Source of the DNA: Duganella sp. 1411
GTDB taxonomy: Bacteria > Pseudomonadota > Gammaproteobacteria > Burkholderiales > Burkholderiaceae_D
Direction: 5' to 3'
Assembly: GCF_017833525.1 (NCBI RefSeq)
Contig: NZ_JAFICD010000001.1
Coordinates: 806,001 to 870,000, forward strand
DNA length: 64,000 nt
The translations under genes were made by a program, and so were the position numbers. Within the stretch, counting starts at the first letter, position 1, and each line of letters starts with the position of its first letter. Shown here piece by piece: positions 50,453 to 61,005 of the stretch. Under the pieces are notes generated by a model that saw nothing but the letters and a program-made list of their open reading frames with translations, searched no databases and was not told the origin of the DNA.

Positions 50453-51262
50453 ATGAAGCACCAATTCCTGGCCATCGACGAGGGCCACCAGAAGCTGTCG
50501 CTGATCGATACCGCCAACCCGCGCTACGGCTGGACGCGCAGCCTGGCCGACTTCCCCGCCGCCCGCGATATGCAGCGCATCGGCCCTAACCTCGCCCTGA
50601 TCGGTTTCGAACGCGGCTTCTTCGAACTCTCGATCTCCTCCGGCGAGGTCCTCACCACCTGCGACCGCTGGAACAACGTGACGGCCGCCCGCCGCCTGGT
50701 CAACGGCGCCACCCTGGTCACCGGCGCGAACCTCGATGGCTCCGGCGGCATCAACGTGCTGACGCTCGACCGCGAATACCGCCAGGTCTCCACCGTCCGC
50801 CGAGACGGCGACTACGTGCGCCTGATGCGCATCACCGATCTTGGCACCTATCTGTTCTGCATGAACGACCACATTCTGGAAACCGATACCTCGCTGATTT
50901 CGCTGAACGCGATGCGCGCGCCCGGCTTCGAACACGCGTGGAAAGCCGAACGCATGGACGACGGCACCACGCTGGTGTCGGCCGGCTACGGCGCCTTCAT
51001 GGCGCGCTTCGACCGGCGCGGCAACCTGGCGTCGACCTTCGGCGCCGCCGGCACCGTGCCCGACGAAGTCGCGCCATTTGTCTACGCGACGTTCCAGGTG
51101 CTCGACGATGGCCGCGTCATGGTCGCCAACTGGCAGGGCCACGGCCCCGAAAACGGCCACAAGGGCCGCCAGCTGCTGGAGTTCAGCCCGGCCGGCAAGC
51201 TGCTGGACAGCTGGTCCGACCGGCAGCGGATCTCGTCGCTGCAGGGCATCCTGATACTGTGA
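50453..51262 (+). CDS. Hypothetical propeller-like protein (PQQ/NHL-type repeats)
   Basis: A 269-residue protein with a clear ribosome site (GAAGGAG). No signal peptide. Repeated short beta units such as RIGPNLALIGFERGFFELS, ARRLVNGATLVTGANLDGSG, MDDGTTLVSAGYGAFMARFD and LDDGRVMVANWQGHGPENGH suggest a beta-propeller of the NHL/PQQ/SMP-30-like kind, with GxxLV and DDGRVMVANW repeats about 40-45 residues apart. No catalytic set is visible. Only four bases separate its stop from that of the convergent lyase-like gene; it might help in sensing or processing the same sugars. Family not identified. Confidence 0.65.
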   Translation: MKHQFLAIDEGHQKLSLIDTANPRYGWTRSLADFPAARDMQRIGPNLALIGFERGFFELSISSGEVLTTCDRWNNVTAARRLVNGATLVTGANLDGSGGINVLTLDREYRQVSTVRRDGDYVRLMRITDLGTYLFCMNDHILETDTSLISLNAMRAPGFEHAWKAERMDDGTTLVSAGYGAFMARFDRRGNLASTFGAAGTVPDEVAPFVYATFQVLDDGRVMVANWQGHGPENGHKGRQLLEFSPAGKLLDSWSDRQRISSLQGILIL

Positions 51263-51266
51263 GCGG

Positions 51267-54200
51267 TCACCCCACGCGCCGCACCTCGAAGCGCTCGATC
51301 TTCTGGCGCGATTGCGTGGTGCGGAAGCCGAAGTAACCGCCGCCCGCCAGCGGCCCCGGCGCCGAGAAGAACTCGCGGTCATCGACATACAGGCGCGTGC
51401 CCCGGCCATCGACCACGATGCGGATGCGGTACGGATGATTGGACTTGAGCAGATACTCCGGCGCCAGATATTCCTGCAGCAGCTTGCGCTCCCCGCTGCC
51501 GTCGTAATAGCGGAAGCGCGACGTGGTGTTCGTATTGCCACCGATGCCGGCGTAGAACATCGGCACCTTGTCGTATTCCTCCAGCTTGCCCGAGCGGCGG
51601 AACGGGTCGGGAGCCTCGCCGTCCGCCAGTTGCGCCTCCCAGAAGAAGTTCAGGTCCGAAAGCCGCTCGTGCGGTTTGCCCTCGGCCAGCACCGTGCGCG
51701 TGAAACTGATCTCGTAGTGGCCGATCAACTGCCTGCGCAGCCAGACCGTCAGGCCACGGCTGGCGTCCAGCACCAGCGCGCGCGCCACCGCCTGCGCGGC
51801 CTTGCCGGCGTCGCCGGCCTCCGCCTCCACCGCCCACGCCCGCGGATCGAAACGCTGGAAATCATCCTTGTAGACGGTCGCGCTGGCGGCGTCGAGCGCC
51901 ATCATACCCAGCGCCCCAAGCCCCCATTGCGCCATCGAGTTGGTCGAGATCGCAGGCGCCTCCTCCACCTCCGTCAGCACGGCGGGCGGCTTCACGCGGC
52001 GCGACACCAGGTCCTTGTCGACCAGCCCCGCACGTCCCTCGCGGAACTGCGCCCACGCGCGCTTCAGCATGGCGCGGTCCTGCCACTGGAACGCCGCGTA
52101 GGCCAGCAAACGCGCATGGCCTTGCCCCAAATTGAGCTTGCCCAGATCCTGGCCCAATTCCGCCTTCTGCTCCTTGCCGCTGGCGTTGTACAAACGGCAG
52201 TAGCGCAGCCAGGCGTCGCGGAAGGCCGGCTGCGGCACGGTGCGTATCAATTCGCTGCAGATCTCCGGCAGTCCGAACACCGCGCTGAGATGCGACACGC
52301 TGACCTTCTTCTGGCGATCGACGACGTACGCGCCGGTGCGCAAGTCCATCACGCCGCCGCCGGCCAGGAAGCCCAGAGGCTGCGCGGCGATGCTCGCCAT
52401 GCTGGCCAGCAGCTTGTCGCGGTAGCGCGGCTGGCCGGTGCGCTCCCATTCGGTGAACCAGGCCGCCGCCACCGCACCCCAGTCGGTGCCGAAAGCGACG
52501 CTGGCATAATTTATCGGATCATCCGCCGGCGCGGCCTGGCCAATCTTGCGGCCCGGGACCACGGTGCGCAGCCGCTCGACCGCGTCCACCTGCTCGCGCA
52601 GCAGATCGCCGATCCGCTCGTCGGCCGTCAGGTAGTACATGAAACGACGGTTGACGGCGGTCGAGATGCGCAGCTGCTTGGCGCTGTCGCCCCAATGCTG
52701 GACGCTGTGGCGCGAGCCGAGCGGCGCGAACGGGCCGATATGGTGGACATCGACCTCGCCGGTGTGGCGCGTCATCGCCTCGGCCATGCGAAACACGTCG
52801 GCGCGGCCGCTATGCAGGAAGTAATGCCACAGCCAGATATCCGTGCTCAGTTCCGAGTTGTCCCACGCGTAGCCGCCGACGTCGTAGCGCCAGACGTGGC
52901 GCTGATCGTCGTAGGTGTGCATCACATCGCCGTAGTTCCAGAAGCCGTACCATTTTCGGTACTCGACCTGGTTGCGGTAAAAGTCGAAACTCCACGCCAG
53001 TTGTTTTTGCAGCTTGGCCGCCTCCGGCGAAGTCCGTTGGGGCGCGGGACTCCAGTATTCGCTGAACACGTTGGCCCGATACAGGCGCGCGGGCGTGGCC
53101 AGCAACTGGGGCGGCGACTGGATGCGGCGGCTGATCGCCACCAGCGCCTCGGCCGCCGGCGTGGCCTGCAGCAGCTGCCATTCCAGCTCGCTGGTGCGGG
53201 CCACGCCGTATGGGGTGCCGAATTCGGGTTGGTAGTCTTCGTAGGTGATGTCGAGCGCCGCGCGCTGCTTCTCGAACGTGTCCTCGCCCATGCCGTCATG
53301 ATAGAAGCGCAGGTCCATCGCCGGCGCCTGGGGCGCCCACAGCCACATCGTGACGGTGGCGAGCGACGTTTCAGCGTCGCTGATGTCGATCTGGCCCGGA
53401 TAGCTTTGCCAGAAATTGCGCACGCCGAACGCGACGCCGCCGTCCGGCGTGCCGACATAGCCGGTACCCGTGGCGCGCGCGCCGCTGGCCGCGTGTATCC
53501 AGCCCTGCCCGGCCTTGGTGCGCTTGCTGATCGAGAAGCCGTCCGGGTGCGACTGCAGCAACGTGTAGTGGCCAAAGGCCGGAATGTATGGCAATCCCTT
53601 GGTCACCGCCACGGGTAGGTCGTCGGGCGGCACCGCGCGGCCGGACAGTTGGGCGTCGTGGACGGCCTGGCCAGCGTCGCGACGCAAGCCGGTCAGGCCG
53701 CGCACCGCCTCGCCGAACACACCGCCATTGTCGCCGACGAAGCGGATATGCCGGTCGTGCAGCGGGCCGGCCAAGGGGACGCCGAAGCGCAGGCCGACGC
53801 CGCGAATATATACCTTGGCCGGTTCGGCGTCATACACCAGCGTGTGGACCAGGCGGACCGTGTCGGAATTTTTGTAGAAGTACAAACGAACCACGAACGG
53901 CAGCAGCCTGGCGCCGTCCGCGTGCCGGTGGCTGCCGTCGACACGGACCACCGCGCGCAGCGGGCCATTCTGCTCCAGCGTCACCTTGTCGACGACGCCG
54001 TCGAACGAGCGGCGCGCGGTGCCCGCCGACTCGTCATCGATGCCGTCGTCCACCAGCAGCACCAACCGGCCGTCGCGCAGCAGCGGCTTGCCCGATCGCT
54101 TCATCGCCGTCACCAGCACCGCACCGCCGCGCGGCAGCGCGCATTGCAGCACGCCGGTATCGATGTCGATGCCGGCGGAATTGTCCTTTGCCAGCGGAGG

Positions 54201-54629
54201 ACCCGGCACATCGACGCTGGATGCGTCGGCGCCGGCCAACGGCTGCAGCGTGTAGCCGGCTTCCGGCTTGCCGCCGCCAGCGTCCGGCGGCAGCGCGTGT
54301 GCCGACCATTTGAGGGTGCCGTCCGGCCAATACGCCAGCGGCCAGGATTGCACTGGCTTGACTCCACCGGCCGCCGCGCGCAACTCGAACGCCGCATTGC
54401 GGGGCACGCGCCCCTGCGGCCATGGCACGCCCCAGGTGGCGCCGCTGAAACTGGCCGGCGCGCCTTCGAGCCAGTGCAACGCCGTCTCGCCGTCCGTCGC
54501 GCCGCCGCCGGAAACCGCGCGCTCCGCCGCCAACGCCTGGCGCAGCGGCGCGTCGGCCAACGCGGCGACGCCGCCCGTCAGCAAAGACGCCAGTTTAAGA
54601 AATTGACGCCGTTCCAGTGATCCGCTCAT
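51267..54629 (-). CDS. Tat-exported PcRGLX/YetA-like protein (PL26-type rhamnogalacturonan lyase-like) with DUF6250-like C-terminus
   Basis: A 1120-residue secreted protein. Twin-arginine signal (ERRQFLKLASLLTGG). The N-terminal domain has GVPWPQGRVPRNAAFELRA and WPDGTLKWSAHALP, typical of PcRGLX/YetA-like RIFT-barrel proteins; an (alpha/alpha) toroid region follows (~430-900), ending in a C-terminal ~190-residue domain with FFWEAQ, FYAGIGGNTNTTSRFRYYDG and GGYFGFRTTQSRQKIERFEV, which I match to DUF6250 (jelly-roll). PcRGLX is an exo-rhamnogalacturonan lyase, so pectin RG-I is a reasonable guess for the substrate. It follows the TonB receptor gene by 16 bases and is likely cotranscribed with it. 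Confidence 0.8.
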   Translation of the reverse strand: MSGSLERRQFLKLASLLTGGVAALADAPLRQALAAERAVSGGGATDGETALHWLEGAPASFSGATWGVPWPQGRVPRNAAFELRAAAGGVKPVQSWPLAYWPDGTLKWSAHALPPDAGGGKPEAGYTLQPLAGADASSVDVPGPPLAKDNSAGIDIDTGVLQCALPRGGAVLVTAMKRSGKPLLRDGRLVLLVDDGIDDESAGTARRSFDGVVDKVTLEQNGPLRAVVRVDGSHRHADGARLLPFVVRLYFYKNSDTVRLVHTLVYDAEPAKVYIRGVGLRFGVPLAGPLHDRHIRFVGDNGGVFGEAVRGLTGLRRDAGQAVHDAQLSGRAVPPDDLPVAVTKGLPYIPAFGHYTLLQSHPDGFSISKRTKAGQGWIHAASGARATGTGYVGTPDGGVAFGVRNFWQSYPGQIDISDAETSLATVTMWLWAPQAPAMDLRFYHDGMGEDTFEKQRAALDITYEDYQPEFGTPYGVARTSELEWQLLQATPAAEALVAISRRIQSPPQLLATPARLYRANVFSEYWSPAPQRTSPEAAKLQKQLAWSFDFYRNQVEYRKWYGFWNYGDVMHTYDDQRHVWRYDVGGYAWDNSELSTDIWLWHYFLHSGRADVFRMAEAMTRHTGEVDVHHIGPFAPLGSRHSVQHWGDSAKQLRISTAVNRRFMYYLTADERIGDLLREQVDAVERLRTVVPGRKIGQAAPADDPINYASVAFGTDWGAVAAAWFTEWERTGQPRYRDKLLASMASIAAQPLGFLAGGGVMDLRTGAYVVDRQKKVSVSHLSAVFGLPEICSELIRTVPQPAFRDAWLRYCRLYNASGKEQKAELGQDLGKLNLGQGHARLLAYAAFQWQDRAMLKRAWAQFREGRAGLVDKDLVSRRVKPPAVLTEVEEAPAISTNSMAQWGLGALGMMALDAASATVYKDDFQRFDPRAWAVEAEAGDAGKAAQAVARALVLDASRGLTVWLRRQLIGHYEISFTRTVLAEGKPHERLSDLNFFWEAQLADGEAPDPFRRSGKLEEYDKVPMFYAGIGGNTNTTSRFRYYDGSGERKLLQEYLAPEYLLKSNHPYRIRIVVDGRGTRLYVDDREFFSAPGPLAGGGYFGFRTTQSRQKIERFEVRRVG

Positions 54630-54645
54630 TGCACCCGCTCCGTAC

Positions 54646-56988
54646 TCAATATTTGTAAGCCAGCGTCGCGCCTATCGTGCGCGACTCACCCAGCCACCCC
54701 CAGACCGTTCCGTAATCGCCGCTGGAGAGTCGGCGGTAGTAGGTTTTGTTGAAGGCGTTGTTGACCCAGAGCGAGGCGCTCCAGTCGCCGCGTTGGAGCT
54801 TACCACCGGTGCCGGCCGAAAACGACGCCAGGCCATAACTACTCACACGGGTGAGCGAAGAGTTATCCACCGTGCCGTACATCCAGCCGCGATAGGCATA
54901 GCGCGCGCCCACGAAGTTATTCAAACCACTTTCGCTGCGCCAGGCGTAGCGCGCGCTGGCGTTCCACGTCACCTTCGGCGCGTTGAACACGCGTTGGCCG
55001 GTCAGGTTGCACGACGGCGGCGGCTTCGGCGACAGCGTCACCTCCGGCGCGCAGCGCGCGTTGTCGTAGTCGGTGTAGTAGGCGTCGTTGTAGACGGCGG
55101 CGAAATCCACCTGCAGATTGCGCGTGAGCGCGGCGCGGATGCTGGTCTCGGCGCCGCGCGAGCGGAAGCTGCCGGCGTTCATCAGGTAGGTTTGCTGATC
55201 GTCCGGATTGTAGCCCTGGGTCTGGAAATCGCTGATCTCGGTCAGGAACAAGTCGGCCTTCAGCGTCACCTTGTCGTCCCACAGCGAGCCTTTGACGCCC
55301 AGCTCCGCGGTCTTGGTTTTCTCCGGCTTGATGTACAGCGAATCGGTGCCCGCCTGCCGCGCCGCGCCCGCCGAGACGTTGAGGCCACCGGACTTCTCGC
55401 CATACGAGCCGGCCAGATAGCTGTTCCACTCCGGCGCCAGTTGATACTTCAGCACCAGCGTCGCCGATGGCAGCTGGTGGTATTCCTTCAGCGTACCCGA
55501 ATTGAAGGGGACGCGGTTGAGGCGCACGAAACTGCCAGTCCTTTCCTCGTAATTGAAGCGCAATCCGCCGTTCAGATCCCAGCCCGGCGCGATATGCCAC
55601 GTGCCCTGCGCGTACGGCGACAGCATGTGGTCGCGCAGCCTGCCGAACCGGATCACGTCCAGATTGTTATAGGACGCCGACCCGTAATACACGCCGGCCA
55701 GGGTGCCGGCCGCGTAGCGCGTATGGGCCACCGTGTCGAGGTTCTGGCCCAGGTAGTTGACGCCGACCGCATAGTCGTAAGTCTCGCCGATCGGCGACTC
55801 CAGGCGCAGCTCCTGCGACCACGTGTGGTCATGCACCTGCGTCCCCGTGTTGTTGTAGACGTTGACGCTAAAGCCGTCCGCCGTCGTCGGGTCGGTCCGG
55901 AAGTAGCGCACCGAGGTCACGGAGCGCAGCCTGTAGCCGCTGTCGAGCTGCCAATCGGCGACCGCCGACGCCCCGCCCTGCACCACGTGTATCCGGTTTT
56001 CGTCGTCCAGATCGACGCGCGGACCAAACACGATGTTATTCCCGATCGCCTTGGACTTCGCCACGTAACCGTCGCTGCCGCTAAAGACATTCGTGGCCAG
56101 CAGCACCGGCGTCGGTTTGCTGTTGGTGTTGCTGTAATCAACGCTCAAACGCAGTCGGAAATCGTCACCCTGTTTGTACAGCAGCTGCCCGCGCGCGCCG
56201 GTGCTGGAGGTGCCGTTCAGGTGATGACCATTGCGAATATTCGTGACGGCGCCGTCGTTGTCGCTGTAGACCAGATTCAAACGCCCCGCCCACGAATCGG
56301 ACAACGGGCCGGAGACCATCGCCCGTCCGCGCGCGTAGCCGTTCTCGCCGATCGACACGCTGGCCGACGCCTCCGGCGTGAACGACGGCTCGCGCGTATG
56401 AATATTGAGTACCCCGCCGGTGGCGTTGGCGCCGAACGCCGCGCCCTGGGCCCCGCTCAGCACCTCGGCGTAGGCGATGTCGCCCAAGCCGTTGCCCAAC
56501 ATGCCGGCGCGCGCCAGGTAGACATTGTCGACGTAGATCGCCACGCTGCTCGGCATGCCGATATTGGCGTCGCCGCTGGCCTGGCCGCCGCCGTCGCCAA
56601 CGCCACGGATGGTGATCTGGGTATCGGATGGATCGGTGCTCTGTATCACCAGGCCCGGAATCAGCTGCTGCAGATCCTCGAGCGTCGTCAGGTTCTGCTG
56701 TTCGGCTTCGTCGCCGGTCACGCGGTACGACGAGGTCGGCGCGCGCTGGATATTGTCGCTCTCCTGGTCGGCGCTGTGGCGGCGCGCGCCTTTCACCGTC
56801 ACGCGCGCCAGCACCTCGGTGGCGACCGGCGCGGCGGCCAGCTGCTCCGTATGCTGGATGGCGTCCTGCGCCAGCGCCGACGACCGCGCCAGCAAATGAC
56901 TAGCGGCCAGAATGGCCAGCGCAGAACGGGATTTTTTCAAACAAGGATGGGTGTCGCGCTTGGCGAAGATGGGGGATAAGGTTTTCAT
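54646..56988 (-). CDS. TonB-dependent outer-membrane receptor
   Basis: A 780-residue receptor: signal peptide (LAILAASHLLARSSALAQ), a plug domain from ~65 (ITIRGVGDGGGQASGDANIG, VAIYVDNVYLARAG, GAQGAAFGANATGGVLNIHT) and a 22-strand barrel ending in ...TIGATLAYKY with terminal aromatic. The TonB box is not obvious. The start at 56988 (MKTLSP) is chosen over the TTG at 56997. With the lyase-like gene behind it, it probably imports oligosaccharides of pectic type; iron siderophore uptake is less likely in this context. A neighbouring hybrid kinase is transcribed toward it. Confidence 0.92.
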   Translation of the reverse strand: MKTLSPIFAKRDTHPCLKKSRSALAILAASHLLARSSALAQDAIQHTEQLAAAPVATEVLARVTVKGARRHSADQESDNIQRAPTSSYRVTGDEAEQQNLTTLEDLQQLIPGLVIQSTDPSDTQITIRGVGDGGGQASGDANIGMPSSVAIYVDNVYLARAGMLGNGLGDIAYAEVLSGAQGAAFGANATGGVLNIHTREPSFTPEASASVSIGENGYARGRAMVSGPLSDSWAGRLNLVYSDNDGAVTNIRNGHHLNGTSSTGARGQLLYKQGDDFRLRLSVDYSNTNSKPTPVLLATNVFSGSDGYVAKSKAIGNNIVFGPRVDLDDENRIHVVQGGASAVADWQLDSGYRLRSVTSVRYFRTDPTTADGFSVNVYNNTGTQVHDHTWSQELRLESPIGETYDYAVGVNYLGQNLDTVAHTRYAAGTLAGVYYGSASYNNLDVIRFGRLRDHMLSPYAQGTWHIAPGWDLNGGLRFNYEERTGSFVRLNRVPFNSGTLKEYHQLPSATLVLKYQLAPEWNSYLAGSYGEKSGGLNVSAGAARQAGTDSLYIKPEKTKTAELGVKGSLWDDKVTLKADLFLTEISDFQTQGYNPDDQQTYLMNAGSFRSRGAETSIRAALTRNLQVDFAAVYNDAYYTDYDNARCAPEVTLSPKPPPSCNLTGQRVFNAPKVTWNASARYAWRSESGLNNFVGARYAYRGWMYGTVDNSSLTRVSSYGLASFSAGTGGKLQRGDWSASLWVNNAFNKTYYRRLSSGDYGTVWGWLGESRTIGATLAYKY

Positions 56989-57073
56989 GGCCGCCAATAT
57001 AAACGGGCGGCTTGCGTATTAAAACGAACAATTCCGAGCTAGGTTATTTGAAAATTATCGGGAGAATGAACAC

Positions 57074-57103
57074 AAAAACCGCGATCGCAAAAACTGATCG
57101 CGG
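57074..57103 (-). terminator. Terminator of the third hybrid kinase gene
   Basis: CCGCGATC (57079-57086) pairs with GATCGCGG (57096-57103); on the minus strand the stem is followed by TTTTTG. 13 bases after the kinase stop codon. Confidence 0.85.
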
Positions 57104-57115
57104 CAGCGATTTTGG

Positions 57116-59800
57116 TTATCGCAGCACGCCGCTGTCGGTCACGGCCAGATGGCGCTGGATCGTCGCGAACATCTGCTCGACATCGATCGGCTTGGCGATG
57201 AAATCGTCCATGCCGGCGGCGATGCACTGCTCGCGCTCGGACTCCATCACGCCCGCCGTCATGGCGATCACCGGCAGCTGCAGGCGCAGCTCCTCGCGGA
57301 TCAGGCGCGTGGCGGTAAAGCCGTCCATCACCGGCATCTGCACGTCCATCAGCACCAGGTCATAGCGCTCGCCGCGCAGCAACCGCACCGCCACTTCGCC
57401 GTTTTCCGCCACCGCCACCACCGCCCCGGCCTGTTCAAGTATGCCTTTGGCGACGTTCTGATTGATCGCATTGTCCTCGACCAGCAGCAGGCGAACGCCC
57501 GACAGCTCCGACACCGCCGGCGCTTCGACGACACCGGCGGCGCCCGCGTGCCGCTGCGCCAGCGCCGTCTGCACCGCGTCGAACAGGCTCGAAGAGGTCA
57601 CCGGCTTGGTCAAATAAGCCGAGGTGGGAACCGAGGTCACATCCTGCATCAGTTTTCCCCGGCCGTAGGCGTTGACCATGCAAACCACCGGCGCGCCGTC
57701 GGCGCCCGTCTGCGCCTGGATCGACTTGATCGTCTCCATGCCGTCCATGCCGGGCATGTGCCAATCGACCAGCGCCACGTCGTAGACTTCGCCCCCGCGT
57801 AGGCGCTCCAGCGCCGCCGGTCCGGAGGCGACGCTGTCGCACGCCCAGTTCCAGGCCTCGATGGTCTTGCGGATGAACGCGCGGCTGGTCTGGTTGTCGT
57901 CCACCACCAGCAGACGCAGGGCGCCGGCCGGCGGGCGCGCCGCTGGCGGCTCGTCGACTTCCATCATCGGCAGCGTGAAGCGGAATTCGCTGCCGGCGCC
58001 CGGCTTGCTGCGCACTTCGATGTCGCCGCCCAGCACTTCGATCAATCCTTTGGAGATGGTCAGCCCCAGGCCGGTGCCGCCGAATCGCCGCGTGGTCGAC
58101 AGGTCGCCCTGCGTGAAAGGCGAGAACAGGCGCCCCAGTTGGTCGGCGCTCATGCCGATGCCGGTGTCGCGCACGGTGAAGCCCAGCGTCAGCGGCTGGC
58201 GCGCCACCACTTCGACCCGCACCGCCACCTCGCCGCTTTCGGTGAATTTGATGGCGTTGCCCGCCAGGTTGACCAATATCTGCTGCAGGCGCAACGCGTC
58301 GCCCACCAGCGCGCGCGGCACGTCCGGCTCCACGCCGATGCACAATTCCAGATCCTTGTCGCCGGCGCTCACGCTCATGATGGTCGCGAGCGCGTGCAGC
58401 ACCTCGTTCAGGTCGAAGCGCACCGCGTGCATTTCCACCTTCCCCGCCTGCATCTTGGAGAAATCGAGGATGTCGTTCAGGATGCCCAGCAGCGACTGGC
58501 CGGAAGCCCGTATCATCTCCAGGTAGCGGCTCTGCTCCGGCGTCATGCCGGTGGTGCCCAGCAGATGGGCCATGCCCAGCACCGCGTTCATCGGCGTGCG
58601 CAGCTCATGGCTCATGTTGGCGACGAAAACGTCCTTGGCCGCGTTGGCCGTCTGCGCCTGCTTGACCGCCGATTGCAGTTGCAGCGTGCGTTGTTCGATC
58701 AGATTTTCCAGGTGATGGCGATAGCGCATCAATTCCGCTTCGACGGTGCGCAGCGTCAAAAAGGCGTCGTCGGCCTCGCGGAAAGCCAGGCGCTCGGCCG
58801 GCGGCAGGCTACCCTTCCCGCCCAGCCGCACCACGGCCGCCGACAAGGCACTGACGGAGCGGGCGATATTGCGCGCGAAGTGCCAGGCCACGCCAAAGCC
58901 GGCGGCCACCAGAACCAGCAGGAACCCGATGATCCACTGGATCGACGCCAGCATCTCCGACAGCACCACGCTCCTCGGCACGCCGATGACGACCGCCCAA
59001 TTGCTGGTCTCCGAACGGCTGAACATCGAGTACACCGGTATGCCTTCGAGCGTGACCGCTTCGATCGCATCCTCCAGCTTCAACGGCAGCTTCGCCAGCA
59101 GCATCGGCGCGCCCTTGTGGCCGACGAACCTGGCCGCTTCGTGCGTGCGCGCGACGATCACGCCCTGCGAATCGAGAATGGCGATCACCCGGTTCGGCGG
59201 CAGCCGCTGCTCGCGCAGCACCTTGCCCAGCCTTTCGGGTACGAAACCCGTCGAGATGACGTAGATCACGCGCCCCTCGCGCAGCACCGGCACGTGGACC
59301 GCCACCAGCGGACGTTTCAGCGCGCCGCCGATGAACAGATCGGAGATCACCAGTTTGCCGGTCTCGAACACCTTGCGGATGCGCGCCGCGCTGCCGGGAT
59401 CGGGCAGCAGCTGACCATACGGCCGCACGGTGTTCATCAGCTGCACCGAATCGCGGTCGCTCAGGACAAAATTAAAACCGGGGAATTCCGGCCGCAGCAC
59501 GCTGGACGCCTGCTTGTAGAAGGTGGCGATGTCACCGCTGTCCAGGCTGGGCGAGTTGGCCAGCGCCAGCGCCACGGTGATGCCGGTGTTGAGGTCGCGG
59601 TCCACCGCCTGGATCAGCGCGCGCGCCGTGATCAGCGTGTCCTGCTGGATCTGGGTGCGCTCGCGTTCGTAGAAATTATCGGTCAGCAGCGCGAAGCCGA
59701 TAATGGCCGGCAAGGCGCAGGCCCAAACGAGACTATAAATCTGCGATCGAATGGTGGGCAACGTGGCCACGTAACTCGGGTTCCCACGGTCCTGCGCCAT
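57116..59800 (-). CDS. Hybrid sensor histidine kinase (dCACHE-like, HisKA, HATPase, REC, REC)
   Basis: An 894-residue membrane kinase. Helix 1 (~20-40) and helix 2 ([20 protein letters not shown], ~290-310) bracket a periplasmic double-Cache-like sensor. His398 lies in [15 protein letters not shown]. ATPase boxes [25 protein letters not shown]. Two receivers: [11 protein letters not shown] and [12 protein letters not shown]-terminus [20 protein letters not shown] is almost the same as in the kinase at 996-4754, so the two are paralogs. No HPt. The partner may be elsewhere. Its position between the TonB receptor and the glycerate kinase suggests a sugar or sugar acid as signal. Confidence 0.92.
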   Translation of the reverse strand: MAQDRGNPSYVATLPTIRSQIYSLVWACALPAIIGFALLTDNFYERERTQIQQDTLITARALIQAVDRDLNTGITVALALANSPSLDSGDIATFYKQASSVLRPEFPGFNFVLSDRDSVQLMNTVRPYGQLLPDPGSAARIRKVFETGKLVISDLFIGGALKRPLVAVHVPVLREGRVIYVISTGFVPERLGKVLREQRLPPNRVIAILDSQGVIVARTHEAARFVGHKGAPMLLAKLPLKLEDAIEAVTLEGIPVYSMFSRSETSNWAVVIGVPRSVVLSEMLASIQWIIGFLLVLVAAGFGVAWHFARNIARSVSALSAAVVRLGGKGSLPPAERLAFREADDAFLTLRTVEAELMRYRHHLENLIEQRTLQLQSAVKQAQTANAAKDVFVANMSHELRTPMNAVLGMAHLLGTTGMTPEQSRYLEMIRASGQSLLGILNDILDFSKMQAGKVEMHAVRFDLNEVLHALATIMSVSAGDKDLELCIGVEPDVPRALVGDALRLQQILVNLAGNAIKFTESGEVAVRVEVVARQPLTLGFTVRDTGIGMSADQLGRLFSPFTQGDLSTTRRFGGTGLGLTISKGLIEVLGGDIEVRSKPGAGSEFRFTLPMMEVDEPPAARPPAGALRLLVVDDNQTSRAFIRKTIEAWNWACDSVASGPAALERLRGGEVYDVALVDWHMPGMDGMETIKSIQAQTGADGAPVVCMVNAYGRGKLMQDVTSVPTSAYLTKPVTSSSLFDAVQTALAQRHAGAAGVVEAPAVSELSGVRLLLVEDNAINQNVAKGILEQAGAVVAVAENGEVAVRLLRGERYDLVLMDVQMPVMDGFTATRLIREELRLQLPVIAMTAGVMESEREQCIAAGMDDFIAKPIDVEQMFATIQRHLAVTDSGVLR

Positions 59801-59847
59801 AAAAGTCCTTCCTGACGGGTGTGGAGCTTACTCAGGAAACAACTTTA

Positions 59848-60993
59848 TCACAACCCCAGCCCGGCTCCCAAGCGCAATACCGCGGCGATGTTGCGCGCCG
59901 ACACTCTCACATTGAGCGCCGCGTCGGCCAGCGCCTGCTCGACCGTGCACGGGCGGCTGACGGCGCCGAAGACGGCCGCGATGCCGTGTTCGTGCACCGC
60001 CGCCGCGCCCTGTCCCAGGCAGCCGGCGATGGCGATCACCGGCTTGCCGTGCCGCTGCGCCACGCGCGCCACGCCGACCGGTGTTTTACCGTGGACGCTC
60101 TGGCTGTCGACGCGGCCTTCGCCGGTGACTACCAGATCGGCGTCGGCCACGGCGGCGTCCAGGCCGACGGCATCGGTCACGATCTCGCTGCCGGGACGCA
60201 GCCGGCCGCCGAGGAACACCAGCATGGCCGCGCCGATGCCGCCGCCGGCGCCGGCGCCCGGCACGTCGGCCACCTGCCGCCCCAGATCGCGGGCGATGAC
60301 GTCGGCGTAGTGGCGCAATCCGGCGTCGAGCTGTTCGACCATGGCGGCGCTGGCGCCCTTTTGCGGCCCGAAGATGTGCGAGGCGCCCTGCGGCCCGACC
60401 AGCGGGTTGCTGACGTCGCAGGCGACTTCGAACACGCAATCCTTGACGCGGGCGTCGAGCCGCGACAGATCGATGCGCTCCAGCGCCGCCAGCGCGCCGC
60501 CGCCCGGCGCCAGGTCAATGCCGGCGCGGTCGAGCAGGCGCCCGCCGAGCGCCTGCAGCATGCCGGCGCCGCCGTCGTTGGTGGCGCTGCCGCCGATGCC
60601 CAGCACGAAGCGGCGGGCGCCGGCGTCGAGCGCGTCGCGTATCAGTTCCCCGGTGCCGTAGCTGGTGGTGCGCATCGGATCGCGCAGCGCCGGCGGCACC
60701 AGTTCCAGGCCGCTGGCGGCGGCCATCTCGATCACCGCCGTGCGCTCGTCGCCCATCATGCCGTAGAACGCCGCCACCGGCTCGCCCAGCGGCCCGCGCA
60801 CGCGCAGTTCCACCAGGCGCCCGCCGCTGGCGTCGATCATCGCCTGCACGGTGCCCTCGCCGCCGTCGGCCACCGGCACCTTGCGGTACTCGGCGTCGGG
60901 AAAAATCTCGCGGAAGCCGGCCTCGATCTCGTTGGCGACGGCCATCGCCGACAGGCTCTCCTTGTACGAATCAGGCGCTATGACGATCTTCAT
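59848..60993 (-). CDS. Glycerate kinase (GarK/GlxK family)
   Basis: A 381-residue kinase that phosphorylates D-glycerate to 2-phosphoglycerate (family 1). Diagnostic parts: MKIVIAPDSYKESLSA at the start, VADGGEGTVQA, RRFVLGIGGSATNDGGAGML, CDVSNPLVGPQGASHIFGPQ and DLVVTGEGRVDSQSVHGKTP. The start at 60993 (MKIVIAP) is the family start. It lies 12 bases after the MFS transporter gene: an operon of importer and kinase for glycerate or for sugar acids (glucarate, galactarate) that are broken down to glycerate. Confidence 0.95.
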   Translation of the reverse strand: MKIVIAPDSYKESLSAMAVANEIEAGFREIFPDAEYRKVPVADGGEGTVQAMIDASGGRLVELRVRGPLGEPVAAFYGMMGDERTAVIEMAAASGLELVPPALRDPMRTTSYGTGELIRDALDAGARRFVLGIGGSATNDGGAGMLQALGGRLLDRAGIDLAPGGGALAALERIDLSRLDARVKDCVFEVACDVSNPLVGPQGASHIFGPQKGASAAMVEQLDAGLRHYADVIARDLGRQVADVPGAGAGGGIGAAMLVFLGGRLRPGSEIVTDAVGLDAAVADADLVVTGEGRVDSQSVHGKTPVGVARVAQRHGKPVIAIAGCLGQGAAAVHEHGIAAVFGAVSRPCTVEQALADAALNVRVSARNIAAVLRLGAGLGL

Positions 60994-61005
60994 CGGTGTT
61001 CCCAA

